A stretch of DNA of 64,000 nucleotides from Anaerolineales bacterium (GTDB lineage Bacteria; Chloroflexota; Anaerolineae; Anaerolineales; Villigracilaceae). A program made the translations under genes and the position numbers. Under the pieces are notes generated by a model that did no database searches, was not told where the DNA came from, and worked only from the letters and a program-made list of their open reading frames with translations. This document shows positions 18,876 through 26,971 of the stretch, in pieces. Within the stretch, counting starts at the first letter, position 1. Every line of letters begins with the position of its first letter. Where the stretch lies: positions 310,001-374,000 of the forward strand of contig JAEURJ010000013.1 in NCBI GenBank assembly GCA_016789305.1, written 5' to 3'.

Positions 18876-19394
18876 ATGACGAATGACGATTCAAAAAGCA
18901 CGATAAGTCAGACCAGGACCAAATTATGGGTCGATATTCTGATCTTTATTGCATTTTTGATCGCAATGGAACCGCATTCCAGCGGACTTGCGATCCACGA
19001 ATGGTTAACACTGGCCATGTTGGGAACGATGATCGTACACCTGCTGTTGAGCTGGGACTGGATTATTGAGACGACTCGCCGTTTCTTTGGCAAGCTGGGA
19101 CTTCAAAACCGCATCAACTATATTTTAAACTGGCTGCTGTTCATCGACGGGACCTTGCTGATGATTTCGGGTATTTTGATCTCGGAGGTGGCGCTTCCTT
19201 CTCTTGGAATTCAACTGCCGACTGGTTTTGCCTGGAGAAGACTGCATGATATGTCTGCAAATTTTGCTTTGGTCCTGCTTGGCTTGCACACTGCGCTGCA
19301 TTGGAGTTGGATCTTGAATACTTTCAGCCGTTACGTTGTTAAGCCAATTGCCCGCTTGTTTGCTGGCGGAGCAAAGAAGGATGCATCTGTATGA
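18876..19394 (+). CDS. DUF4405-type membrane protein, copy 2
   Basis: The 172-residue paralogue of the gene at 17934 keeps all four histidine positions (HEWLTLAMLGTMIVHLLLSW; RLHDMSANFALVLLGLHTALHW). It also shares the spacing of the four membrane segments. The sequence has diverged well beyond a recent copy. AAAGGAG lies 7 bp before the ATG. It overlaps its small partner gene by 4 bp, as in copy 1. A b-type heme role is inferred from the histidines, as for copy 1. Confidence 0.8.
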   Translation: MTNDDSKSTISQTRTKLWVDILIFIAFLIAMEPHSSGLAIHEWLTLAMLGTMIVHLLLSWDWIIETTRRFFGKLGLQNRINYILNWLLFIDGTLLMISGILISEVALPSLGIQLPTGFAWRRLHDMSANFALVLLGLHTALHWSWILNTFSRYVVKPIARLFAGGAKKDASV

Positions 19395-19723
19395 AAACTT
19401 TGGGACGTATTTTTATCATTTGCTTTGTTTTTACCTTGTTTGCCGGATTGATGATTCTTGCGGTGAATGCAAGCGGGATGAATGCCCCTGATTTTCGCGG
19501 TGATGGTGAAAGCCGGCCTGAATTCCGTCCACCGGATGGAGATGTAGATGGTGGCCTGCCGTTTCTTCCTGAAGGGGAACGCGGGGAGCGAGGCGAAGGC
19601 GGCGGGTCGCGTTTGATGTTTGGCATGATCAAAAATACAATGGTGATTACGGTCCTGGTTCTTGTGATCGTATGGCCAAAGAGTATCGCAAAGAAAAAAA
19701 GACGCCTTTCGCAACAAAATTAG
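19391..19723 (+). CDS. Small two-helix membrane protein with acidic Pro/Gly loop, copy 2
   Basis: The 110-residue protein has a signal-anchor-like helix (residues 6-27). A loop follows that is strongly rich in Gly, Glu, Asp, Pro and Arg (FRGDGESRPEFRPPDGDVDG), then a second helix (about 78-97) and a Lys/Arg-rich end. The plan matches the 18443 gene although identity is low. Its loop is longer and alternates acidic and basic residues. The function is unknown. Translation is probably coupled to the DUF4405 gene by the ATGA overlap. Confidence 0.75.
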   Translation: MKTLGRIFIICFVFTLFAGLMILAVNASGMNAPDFRGDGESRPEFRPPDGDVDGGLPFLPEGERGERGEGGGSRLMFGMIKNTMVITVLVLVIVWPKSIAKKKRRLSQQN

Positions 19724-19736
19724 TTTGAGGTTTAGG

Positions 19737-19778
19737 AATATAAAGAGGATGTCCGATATCGGACATCCTCTTTATATT
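19737..19778. terminator. Perfect 42-bp palindrome, bidirectional terminator
   Basis: Positions 19737-19757 are the exact reverse complement of 19758-19778. T-rich sequence flanks it on one side, and it sits between two convergent units (DUF4405 module and sensor kinase). It would form a long stem in either transcript. Confidence 0.85.
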
Positions 19779-19783
19779 TTTCT

Positions 19784-21127
19784 TTATGCAATCGGCAGTT
19801 GAATGATCGTTCGTAGACCCTTGCCTTTTTCACTTTCAGCCCAGATAACGCCTTTGTGCATTTCCACAATGGACTTGGCAATCGCCAATCCAAGGCCGGA
19901 ACCGCCATCATCTCGTGTGCGCGACTCGTCTGCGCGATAGAAGCGGTCAAAGAGGTGGCTGGCTTCTTCGGGGGTGACTCCTTCACCGCTGTCTTGTATC
20001 GTAATCTCCACTTCGTGCTTGGATTGTTTCGTTGATATCGAAATGCGGCCATCTTCCGGAGTGTAGCGGAGGGCGTTATCCAAGATGTTCATCAGGACTT
20101 GAGAGAAGCGCACCGGGTCAAGATTAACTTTAAGGATATCGGAAGCAGGCTCCAGGTCCAGCGTGATGCGCTTTTGGTTGAGTTGGACCATGTAGTGGGT
20201 TTTGGTGTCGTTCAGTAATTTATTGATGTCCACGGATTGGAAATCCAGTGGAAGTTCGCCGGCGTCGGCAAGAGACAATGTGCGCAGGTCGGTGACCAGT
20301 TTTTCCAGCCGTTCGGCTTCTTCACGTATGATCTCAAAATTTTCATGGGTGGGTGGCAGAACGCCGTCATTGACAGCTTCTGCGTGACCGATGATCAAGC
20401 TGAGGGGAGTACGCAGTTCGTGGGCGATATCGGCGGTCATTTGTTTGCGAAGGTTGAAGGAATGTGCAAGTTCGTCGTTCATTTTATTGAACGATTGCGC
20501 GAGTTCGCCGATCTCGTCCTTCGAGCGGACGGCCACTTTTTGACCGAGCTTTCCAGCAGCCATGGCATGGGTGGCGTTGGTCAACTCGCGAATCGGTTTG
20601 GTGATGGTGCGCGAAATAACGGCTCCGAAAATAAAGGCGAGGATGATCGTGCCGACCGCAGTGAGAAGCAGCGAGGAATCAAGTCGTCTGACGAACTCGG
20701 TTTCCATCGGGTCCCGACGGTCTGGCGGCTTATCGATCAACAAATAGCCAACCGTCTTTTCGTCGACTGTGATCGCAAGAGATGTTTCAAGCACGTCGGG
20801 TGGGACCATGTCGCCAAGTTTATGCGTGAAACTTTCACGAATGATCAACCCGTTCAAGTCGGCAATGCAAAAGTTGGAGGGTCGGTCGTTTTCCGGACCG
20901 AATTGATTCTGCATGTGTCCAATGGCGGCCTCGTTGATGCCATCCCACGAAGTGCTTTTTGCATAATACCCTTCGAGTTCCTCCACAAGCTCCGCTTCAT
21001 ATTGATTCGAAATAAATTTGGTGAACTCGCGGTTTGCTGAAAAGCGCGTCAGCACTACGATGGTACCGATGCTGATCAGGCTGACAAAAAGAAAGGCGAG
21101 GATGAGCTTCGTGGTGATTGAGCGCAT
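19784..21127 (-). CDS. BaeS-type sensor histidine kinase
   Basis: The 447-residue inner-membrane kinase has a first helix at about residues 8-27. An extracytoplasmic sensor follows (30-150), then a second helix near 155-172 and a HAMP domain ending SKDEIGELAQSFNKM. The HisKA box is MTADIAHELRTPLSLIIGHAEA, with an HATPase domain after it (NILDNALRYTPEDG, DSGEGV, GSGLGLAIAKSIVEMHKG). It starts 5 bp after the response regulator stop, so the two form one operon. The plan is typical of envelope- or antimicrobial-stress sensors, and its neighbours are efflux and membrane proteins. The signal is unknown. Confidence 0.93.
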   Translation of the reverse strand: MRSITTKLILAFLFVSLISIGTIVVLTRFSANREFTKFISNQYEAELVEELEGYYAKSTSWDGINEAAIGHMQNQFGPENDRPSNFCIADLNGLIIRESFTHKLGDMVPPDVLETSLAITVDEKTVGYLLIDKPPDRRDPMETEFVRRLDSSLLLTAVGTIILAFIFGAVISRTITKPIRELTNATHAMAAGKLGQKVAVRSKDEIGELAQSFNKMNDELAHSFNLRKQMTADIAHELRTPLSLIIGHAEAVNDGVLPPTHENFEIIREEAERLEKLVTDLRTLSLADAGELPLDFQSVDINKLLNDTKTHYMVQLNQKRITLDLEPASDILKVNLDPVRFSQVLMNILDNALRYTPEDGRISISTKQSKHEVEITIQDSGEGVTPEEASHLFDRFYRADESRTRDDGGSGLGLAIAKSIVEMHKGVIWAESEKGKGLRTIIQLPIA

Positions 21128-21132
21128 GAATA

Positions 21133-21816
21133 TTAACCCTTGCTCAAGCGATAGCCTACACCGTACACGGTTTCGATGTAGTGCGGGTTGCGCGGATCGA
21201 CTTCCACTTTGGAGCGCAGGTTTTTCACGTGTGTATCAATTGTGCGTTCATAGCCTTCATAGCGTACACCTTGAATGACATCTAATAGATCGAGTCGTGA
21301 AAAAACTTTGCCGGGTGTTGCCATGAGCGCAGCCAGTAAATCAAATTCAGACGGGGTAAGGTCGATATTGCGAGTGCCAACAAGCACTTCGCGGCTGTCG
21401 CGGTCGAGGACGATATCGGATACTTTGAGGGTCTTGCCTGTGGGCTCGGACTTTCCCACACGTCGGAGTACATTGCGGACGCGCGCCATAAGTTCGCGTG
21501 GTTTAAAAGGTTTGGTCACATAATCATCCGCGCCGAGTTCGAGCCCGATGACTTTGTCATCGTCTTCCACTTTGGCGGTTAACATGATGATGGGGGTGTC
21601 GTGCTTTGTGCGATGGTTGCGCATGAATTCATATCCGTTCATCTCCGGCATCATGATGTCCAGAATGACCAGATCAGGTTTTTCCTTTTCAGCAACGCCA
21701 AGCGCGTCCTTGCCGTTAAAGGCAGTGACCACGCGATAGCCTTCCTGCGTGAGGTAACTTTCCACCAGGGAGACAAGGCGTTTTTCATCGTCAACAATGA
21801 GTATGGTTTGTGGCAT
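21133..21816 (-). CDS. OmpR-family response regulator
   Basis: The 227-residue regulator has a receiver domain (residues 1-118). The phospho-accepting Asp is in PDLVILDIMMPEMNGYEF, and Thr and Lys are in MLTAKVEDDD and DYVTKPFKPREL. A winged-helix DNA-binding domain (about 130-225) contains LTPSEFDLLAALMATPGKVFSR and ends in the wing VYGVGYRLSKG. A putative binding box lies 62 bp upstream of its own start, and similar boxes precede four neighbouring units. Autoregulation is therefore likely. Confidence 0.95.
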   Translation of the reverse strand: MPQTILIVDDEKRLVSLVESYLTQEGYRVVTAFNGKDALGVAEKEKPDLVILDIMMPEMNGYEFMRNHRTKHDTPIIMLTAKVEDDDKVIGLELGADDYVTKPFKPRELMARVRNVLRRVGKSEPTGKTLKVSDIVLDRDSREVLVGTRNIDLTPSEFDLLAALMATPGKVFSRLDLLDVIQGVRYEGYERTIDTHVKNLRSKVEVDPRNPHYIETVYGVGYRLSKG

Positions 21817-21877
21817 ATTTTTTATTCTTTCCTTGGTTCGTTAAGTGCATTATCTCATAAGGCTGGTGGTTTGGTGT

Positions 21878-21891
21878 GTGAAGGAATTATG
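21878..21891 (-). promoter_or_regulatory. Putative response-regulator box C (autoregulatory)
   Basis: On the minus strand the site reads CATAATTCCTTCAC and defines the consensus. The extended form CACATAATTCCTTCAC shares CACA...CAC half-sites 13 bp apart with boxes D and E. Confidence 0.6.
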
Positions 21892-21906
21892 TGGATTTTT
21901 CTAGGA

Positions 21907-22641
21907 TTACGGGGTAGCGGTTGGCTCTTCCGTAGGTTCGGTTGTGTTCGTTGGTGCGTTGGTGACGGTGGGGGCTGTAGTATTTGTGGCTGTATTGCTG
22001 GTTGTAGTGGACGTGATTGTGCTGGTTGAAGAACTGCTGGAGACGACAATCTGCACGTACACATAATTTCCAAAGGCAGTGCCGCTGCTATTTGCGAGGA
22101 TCCAATATCCGGTGTAGGTTCCGTCTGTATCGGGCGCAGTCAACTCCACAGAAATGTCACCTGTGGCATTGGGGGCCACGGTTTGCCCGATCTCTGTCGT
22201 TTCACCGGACATTTCCTCGCCGCTCGAAAACATGATCGAATAAGTTGAACTCCATGTGCAGGTGCCAGTATTCTTGATGCGCCAGATCTTGGTGAAGGTT
22301 TCTCCCTGTGAAAAAACCGTACCATCCGGGATGGTCACATCGCTGATGTACGCTGAACTTTCACATGCACTTGCCGCAACGTAGGAAGTATATGTCGTGG
22401 GGGAGGAAAGCGGCGACATCAACGTGGCTGTTGGGAATGGAATAGGCGTGAGCGTGGCAGCTGGTTGCTCAATTTCCGTCGCTGCCCGCACAATAGGTTG
22501 CGACATGCTGGTCAACGCAACAGCGGTATTAACGCTGGCTAATATTTTGTCTGATGAAGGCGGCGTGGTATCTGTGCTGCCACAGGCTGTAGCGCTCATC
22601 GCGATGATGACTGCTACGAACAGAAATGACTTTACTTTCAT
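21907..22641 (-). CDS. Lipoprotein with NBR1-like Ig domain
   Basis: The 244-residue protein starts with a lipoprotein signal (VAVIIAMSATACG, lipid Cys about 20). A Thr/Pro linker leads to an Ig-like domain (about 105-205) with the NBR1-type core FTKIWRIKNTGTCTW, then TAPDTDGTYTGYWILANSSGTAFG. A Ser/Thr-rich tail of about 40 residues, probably wall-spanning or glycosylated, ends it. In bacteria this domain is mostly extracellular and is presumed to bind protein or glycan. It lies 11 bp after the upstream lipoprotein gene, between the ABC transporter and the two-component system, so a sensing or accessory role for either is plausible. AGGAAAG precedes the start. Confidence 0.8.
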   Translation of the reverse strand: MKVKSFLFVAVIIAMSATACGSTDTTPPSSDKILASVNTAVALTSMSQPIVRAATEIEQPAATLTPIPFPTATLMSPLSSPTTYTSYVAASACESSAYISDVTIPDGTVFSQGETFTKIWRIKNTGTCTWSSTYSIMFSSGEEMSGETTEIGQTVAPNATGDISVELTAPDTDGTYTGYWILANSSGTAFGNYVYVQIVVSSSSSTSTITSTTTSNTATNTTAPTVTNAPTNTTEPTEEPTATP

Positions 22642-22652
22642 GGTGTACTTTC

Positions 22653-23261
22653 CTAGGACTGAACTTTCTTTTGCAGAAGCTCGATCACGCTGTCGAATAA
22701 TGCAGAAGGCGTGCTCATGCTCATTGCAGGTCGCTCGGTGGTATCACTGCCTGTGGAAGTTGTTCCGCTGGATGGCATCGCGCCGCCTGTCATTCCACCT
22801 GGACCGCCGCCGGGGAATCCGCCACCGCCCATATCGGGTGGACCGCCTGCGTCGCCGCTTCCATTCGTGCTGTTGGTTGATGAAGCATTCGAGGAGCCTG
22901 ATCCGCCGCTTTGGGTGTAGGAAAATACGTCCCGCATCGAGAGCGACATGCCATCGATGGTGCCGACTTGATCATCGGTCAGGGTTTCCTGAATTTGATT
23001 GACAAGCCCATCGATTTCCTCCTGTGCGGCAGTGTCGCTTTCGTTCAAGTCTTGCAGCACATAAAACATGGGAATTAATTCCTGAGCCTGTTCTGACGTG
23101 ACAGCAAAATCTGTATCTTCAAGTTTGAGCACGCCGAGCGTTACTTTTGTCTGCGTGGAAAGATCTTCCGCGGCTGGGCCAGCCATCCCTGAGGAAGAGG
23201 CGCAGGCGGTTAAGGTCAGGGTGAGGAGAATGAAAGAGGTCAGAAAAATTTTCTTGTTCAT
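22653..23261 (-). CDS. Gly-rich lipoprotein, possibly CpxP/Spy-like
   Basis: The 202-residue protein has a lipoprotein signal (FLTSFILLTLTLTACA). A helical segment (about 45-105) follows with AVTSEQAQELIPMF and ETLTDDQVGTIDGM. A Ser/Asn/Gly/Pro low-complexity stretch (GGGGFPGGGPGGM) and a short helix close it. The LT-x-x-Q-like pattern recalls periplasmic stress proteins of the Spy/CpxP kind, which work with two-component systems, but the match is weak. ATG 23261 is preferred over upstream starts because it gives the signal peptide and has AAAGGA before it. It is downstream of the MacB-type permease. Confidence 0.7.
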   Translation of the reverse strand: MNKKIFLTSFILLTLTLTACASSSGMAGPAAEDLSTQTKVTLGVLKLEDTDFAVTSEQAQELIPMFYVLQDLNESDTAAQEEIDGLVNQIQETLTDDQVGTIDGMSLSMRDVFSYTQSGGSGSSNASSTNSTNGSGDAGGPPDMGGGGFPGGGPGGMTGGAMPSSGTTSTGSDTTERPAMSMSTPSALFDSVIELLQKKVQS

Positions 23262-23276
23262 GAGTGAGTCCTTTTT

Positions 23277-23328
23277 GGAGTCCAGAAGTTCTACTTCTGG
23301 CATTCCGCAAGTAGAACTTGCGGAGTCC
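23277..23328. repeat. Paired-hairpin REP-like element
   Basis: Two hairpins stand side by side between two direct GGAGTCC copies (23277-23283 and 23322-23328). They are CCAGAAGT-TCT-ACTTCTGG (23282-23300) and CCGCAAGT-AGA-ACTTGCGG (23305-23323). The centres AAGTTCTACTT and AAGTAGAACTT are reverse complements of each other, so the whole can also pair as one long arm. It lies in the spacer between a permease and a lipoprotein gene. Confidence 0.6.
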
Positions 23329-23331
23329 GTT

Positions 23332-24558
23332 TTATTCGTAACGAAGTGCGTCGATTGGGTCGAGTTGCGCGGCCTGATTGGCAGGGTAATATCCAAAGAA
23401 GGCACCGACGATGGCAGCCGAACTAAAGGCCAACAGAATGGAACTGAATTGAACAACGGTGCGCATATCGCTCAACGCGCCAAAAATATATGCACCGCCG
23501 ACGCCGACCACGATGCCGATGAGTCCGCCGACGATGCTGAGCATGAGGGCCTCGGTGAGGAATTGCAGACGAATGTCATCGGGTGTGGCGCCGACAGCCT
23601 GCCGTATGCCGATCTCGCGCGTGCGTTCGGTGACGCTGACGAGCATGATATTCATGATGCCAATACCGCCAACGATGAGCGACACGCCCGCAACCCATGC
23701 AAGCAGGGAGCGAAATGCCGAGGTCGTTGACTCCTGTGTGTCGATGATGTCCTGCTGGGTTGTGACGGTGAAGTCCGCGGTGTCGAGAGTCAGATCGTGG
23801 CGTTTGACGAGCAGCAACTCAATTTGCGTGATGATGTCGTCGATGTTCGCATCGGGGTCAACTTCCACATAGATCATGCGTATGCTGTCGCCCATGATGC
23901 GCGCGAACATGGAAGGTGTGAATTTTTGGAAGACGACTGTGATGGGCATGAAGACATACGAGTCATAATCGGTGTTTCCGACGATGCCCTTCTCTTCCAT
24001 CACACCGATGACTGTCATTTTTGTGTTCCCCACGGTGACAACCTGGCCGATTGGGTCATCTTCACCAAAGAGTTCTTCTGCGATGGAGGAACCAAGCACA
24101 ACCATTTTTTGTTTTCGCTCGATTTCCTTGTCGGTGAAATAGCGGCCGTCGGCGATGTCCATATCGCGCACGGAAGGAAAGCCCGAGGTGGTGCCGAGGA
24201 TCGAGACATCGTCAAAAGAGACGTCACCAAATTTGACGGTCTCGCTCGAGTTCTGTTCCACGACGACGGAGGTCACGCCGCTGACTCCGTCTTGAATTGC
24301 GGCGGCATCGTCGAAGACCAATCCTCCCGAGGGAGGTTGACCCGGTCCGCCGCGGGTCATCGCGCCTTGCACGAATACCAGGTTTGACCCGAGGCTTGTG
24401 ATTTGATCCTGAATCGTGGCTTCGGTCCCGGCGCTGATGGCGACCATAATGATCACCGCTGCCACGCCGATGATGATTCCCAGCATGGTGAGGAAGGATC
24501 GAACCTTGTTTTTGAGAATCGCTTCCCAGGCAATTCGGGCGGCCTCACGCGGTTTCAT
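23332..24558 (-). CDS. MacB-type ABC transporter permease
   Basis: The 408-residue protein follows the MacB/FtsX design. A first helix lies at about residues 18-40 (FLTMLGIIIGVAAVIIMVAISAG). A periplasmic MacB-core domain covers about 45-275. Three C-terminal helices follow (LLAWVAGVSLIVGGIGIMNIMLVSV, LSIVGGLIGIVVGVGGAY, and the last before PANQAAQLDPIDALRYE). Such permeases do not move substrate through the membrane. They drive periplasmic mechanotransmission, here with the HlyD-like partner. The start overlaps the ATPase stop by 14 bp. Confidence 0.93.
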   Translation of the reverse strand: MKPREAARIAWEAILKNKVRSFLTMLGIIIGVAAVIIMVAISAGTEATIQDQITSLGSNLVFVQGAMTRGGPGQPPSGGLVFDDAAAIQDGVSGVTSVVVEQNSSETVKFGDVSFDDVSILGTTSGFPSVRDMDIADGRYFTDKEIERKQKMVVLGSSIAEELFGEDDPIGQVVTVGNTKMTVIGVMEEKGIVGNTDYDSYVFMPITVVFQKFTPSMFARIMGDSIRMIYVEVDPDANIDDIITQIELLLVKRHDLTLDTADFTVTTQQDIIDTQESTTSAFRSLLAWVAGVSLIVGGIGIMNIMLVSVTERTREIGIRQAVGATPDDIRLQFLTEALMLSIVGGLIGIVVGVGGAYIFGALSDMRTVVQFSSILLAFSSAAIVGAFFGYYPANQAAQLDPIDALRYE

Positions 24559-25282
24559 ATTGCACCTTCTTCTGGCTGTGACCGTTGTGCGTCACGGTAT
24601 CCACCTTGCCATCCAACAAGCTTATCGTACGCTGCGTGTGTGCGGCGATCTTTGCATCGTGGGTGACCATAACGATCGTGGTGCCCTGTGCGTGCAGTGT
24701 GTGAAGGAGATTCATGATCTCTTCGCCGGAGCGGCTGTCGAGATTGCCGGTGGGTTCGTCGCCGATGACCAGGACCGGGTCGTTGATCAAGGCGCGGGCA
24801 ACTGCGACGCGCTGCTGCTGTCCGCCGGAGAGTTCATGCGGTTGATGGTTGATGCGGCCGGTGAGTCCAACCATATCCAGTAATTTCTCCGCTTTGATAT
24901 CTGCTTCTTCCAACGATCTTGGATTTGAATGGTCATACAGCAAAGGTAGTGTGACATTTCGTAGTGCAGATGTACGCGCCAGCAGGTTATAGGATTGGAA
25001 GATGAACCCGATCTTGCGATTGCGCACGCCGGCCAGTTGAACTTTGTCCAACTGGCTGACATCCTCGCCATCGAGAAAATATTGGCCGGAAGTCGGCGTG
25101 GAGAGACATCCCAAAATATGCATGAGCGTGCTTTTGCCGGAACCAGATTGACCCATGATGGCAACGAACTCACCGGCTTCAATAGTGATACTGACGCCGT
25201 TGAGCGCGGCGACGCTGATATCACCCATGCCGTACACTTTGGTGATATCCACGGTTTCTATGATCTTGCGCTTGTCGCTCAT
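24545..25282 (-). CDS. ABC transporter ATP-binding protein (MacB/LolD type)
   Basis: The 245-residue ATPase has Walker [10 protein letters not shown], a Q-loop in [12 protein letters not shown], the signature LSGGQQQR, Walker [14 protein letters not shown], and the switch His in IVMVTHD. The sequence is that of the LolD/MacB/FtsE class, which pairs with FtsX-like permeases. It is translationally coupled to the HlyD-like gene by an ATGA overlap and to the permease by a longer overlap. Confidence 0.95.
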   Translation of the reverse strand: MSDKRKIIETVDITKVYGMGDISVAALNGVSITIEAGEFVAIMGQSGSGKSTLMHILGCLSTPTSGQYFLDGEDVSQLDKVQLAGVRNRKIGFIFQSYNLLARTSALRNVTLPLLYDHSNPRSLEEADIKAEKLLDMVGLTGRINHQPHELSGGQQQRVAVARALINDPVLVIGDEPTGNLDSRSGEEIMNLLHTLHAQGTTIVMVTHDAKIAAHTQRTISLLDGKVDTVTHNGHSQKKVQYETA

Positions 25283-26805
25283 TGTGTCTCCGCAATGCCG
25301 GTGGTGACCACATCGCCTTGTTTGAGTCCTGATTTGATTTCCACATAGGTCAGGTCTTGAATGCCGATCTCCACGGTTTGGAGCCTGGGTTCGCCATTCT
25401 TCATCACAAAGACTGCATAACTTCCCGGAGTTGTTTCGTGCAATGCTTCGATGGGGATGAGGATGGCATCGTCCGCTTCGCCGCCGATGATGTCCACAGC
25501 CGCGCTCGTTCCCAAGGGAAGATTGAATCGGCTTTCATCTTCATCTGTCAATTTGACGATGGTCCGCACGACTGAGGAGTTGTTTTCCGTGTATAGCCCC
25601 GGATCCACCTGAGTGACTTCGCCGGTGAAAATTGTGTCTGGCAGAATATCAAATGTAACTTCGGTCTTGTAGCCGACCTGCACATTGGTCCAATCGGATT
25701 CGTCCAGGAACACTTCGAGATATTGTTGGCTGAGATCTGCCACGGTGATGACAGCAGTTGTGCCCACGGTATCGCCAATCGACATATCGATGGACATCAC
25801 GGTGCCATTGATCGGTGTGGTGATCTTTGTGCCGTCCAAATCCACCTGCGCAGATTCGAGATCGAGCTTCGCCTGTTCCAATTCACTTAAGCCGGAACCT
25901 GTCGCATCTTCGGGGATCTCTTCACCAGTCAATGCGGCGTATAAATATTGTGCTTCCAATAAGGATGCCTTTGCTTCAGACAGTGCCGCGCGCGCTTCCT
26001 TGATATCCGCATCGGTCGGGGCGTTCACGTATTTTGTGTTGGTGCTCTTGTCCCAAACAGTGAAGGTATTTTCAAGATATTGGTGGTCGTAGAAATACCA
26101 ATTGCCTGTCAATTTATCTTCTGCGTAATCAAGGTAGTCTTCTTGTTTTTTGACCGCCGCTTTCAGGCCTGCATCTTCAGGTGATTTCTCTAAAGCGGCT
26201 TTCGCTTCTTCGAGTTCGACCTTCGCCTGGTCGACTTCTGTTTCCCAATAATAGACTTCCGGGCTGATCAAATAGGCAAGTCCGCTGATCGCGGTGTTCA
26301 CGCTTGTTTCTGCTGCGGCAATGGCCTCTTCTGCGGCGGCCACGGCAGACGGAGAAGTCAATTCCAAAAGCGTGCGCTTTGCCTGCGTATATTTCACCTG
26401 TGTACTGGTATCGTCGATCGTCGCAAGTACATCGCCGGCTTTCACAACGTCACCGACAGAAACATTGATCTGCGAAACCTGTCCGCTGGTTTTGAAGCCA
26501 AGATCCACTTCATCCAGTGCGGTCAGGTTCCCCGTGCCGCTGGCATAGATGGTCAGGTCGCTTCTCCGGGCAACAGATGTCTGCAGGGTGGCGGTATCTT
26601 CGGTCTGTGCAGAATCGGAATTGACCTGATAATAGGTAATTCCACCGCCAAGGATGAGCACAAAGATTGCGAGGATGATCCACCAGGTCTTCTTTCCAAA
26701 TCTTGCAAAGAGTCTGGATTTTTCCATTTTTCCGACAAGTGGGTGGTCTTTGATTTTCAGGAAAAATGAATTGATTAACGAACTGAGTTTTGAAATGGTT
26801 GCCAT
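25279..26805 (-). CDS. HlyD/MacA-type membrane fusion protein
   Basis: The 508-residue adaptor has an N-terminal membrane anchor (about residues 43-63, WWIILAIFVLILGGGITYY). Lipoyl half-motifs flank a long alpha-helical hairpin (about 140-330, rich in Ala, Glu, Leu and Lys), and beta-barrel and membrane-proximal domains close it (NLPLGTSAAVDI, GLKQGDVVTTG). It would connect the MacB permease to an outer layer or cell-wall space. No outer-membrane channel gene is in the window. ATG 26805 has AAAGG 9 bp upstream; an ATG five codons earlier has less support. Confidence 0.9.
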   Translation of the reverse strand: MATISKLSSLINSFFLKIKDHPLVGKMEKSRLFARFGKKTWWIILAIFVLILGGGITYYQVNSDSAQTEDTATLQTSVARRSDLTIYASGTGNLTALDEVDLGFKTSGQVSQINVSVGDVVKAGDVLATIDDTSTQVKYTQAKRTLLELTSPSAVAAAEEAIAAAETSVNTAISGLAYLISPEVYYWETEVDQAKVELEEAKAALEKSPEDAGLKAAVKKQEDYLDYAEDKLTGNWYFYDHQYLENTFTVWDKSTNTKYVNAPTDADIKEARAALSEAKASLLEAQYLYAALTGEEIPEDATGSGLSELEQAKLDLESAQVDLDGTKITTPINGTVMSIDMSIGDTVGTTAVITVADLSQQYLEVFLDESDWTNVQVGYKTEVTFDILPDTIFTGEVTQVDPGLYTENNSSVVRTIVKLTDEDESRFNLPLGTSAAVDIIGGEADDAILIPIEALHETTPGSYAVFVMKNGEPRLQTVEIGIQDLTYVEIKSGLKQGDVVTTGIAETQ

Positions 26806-26889
26806 GTGAAAGCCTTTCATTTGTATTAATGATTCCTTTGGTAATGCTCGTAGTATAAAAAATCACTGTAAAGAGACTGTCATGGAAGT

Positions 26890-26903
26890 GTGGGAAAACT
26901 ATG
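26890..26903 (-). promoter_or_regulatory. Putative response-regulator box E (HlyD-MacB operon)
   Basis: CATAGTTTTCCCAC on the minus strand lies 85 bp before the HlyD start. The extended form has CACA and CCAC half-sites with the same 13-bp spacing as boxes C and D. Confidence 0.5.
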
Positions 26904-26913
26904 TGAATTAAAG

Positions 26914-26943
26914 AACGATCCGCCTCGTACGAAGCGGATCGTT
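26914..26943 (-). terminator. Hairpin after the Gly/Asn-rich membrane protein gene
   Basis: A 10-bp stem (26914-26923 with 26934-26943) is followed on the minus strand by CTTTAATT. The T tract is short, so termination may be partial. Confidence 0.5.
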
Positions 26944-26971
26944 GGTTCTGCTAAATTTGATTGCTTTCCTC

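Noticed and set aside
20237..21040. 267-codon plus-strand open frame opposite the sensor kinase
   Set aside because: It lies wholly antisense to a kinase with complete HisKA and HATPase motifs, has no family-like sequence, and no ribosome-binding site. It is a frame shadow.
23797..24387. 196-codon plus-strand open frame within the MacB permease
   Set aside because: It is His/Asp-rich nonsense produced by the codon bias of the opposite strand.
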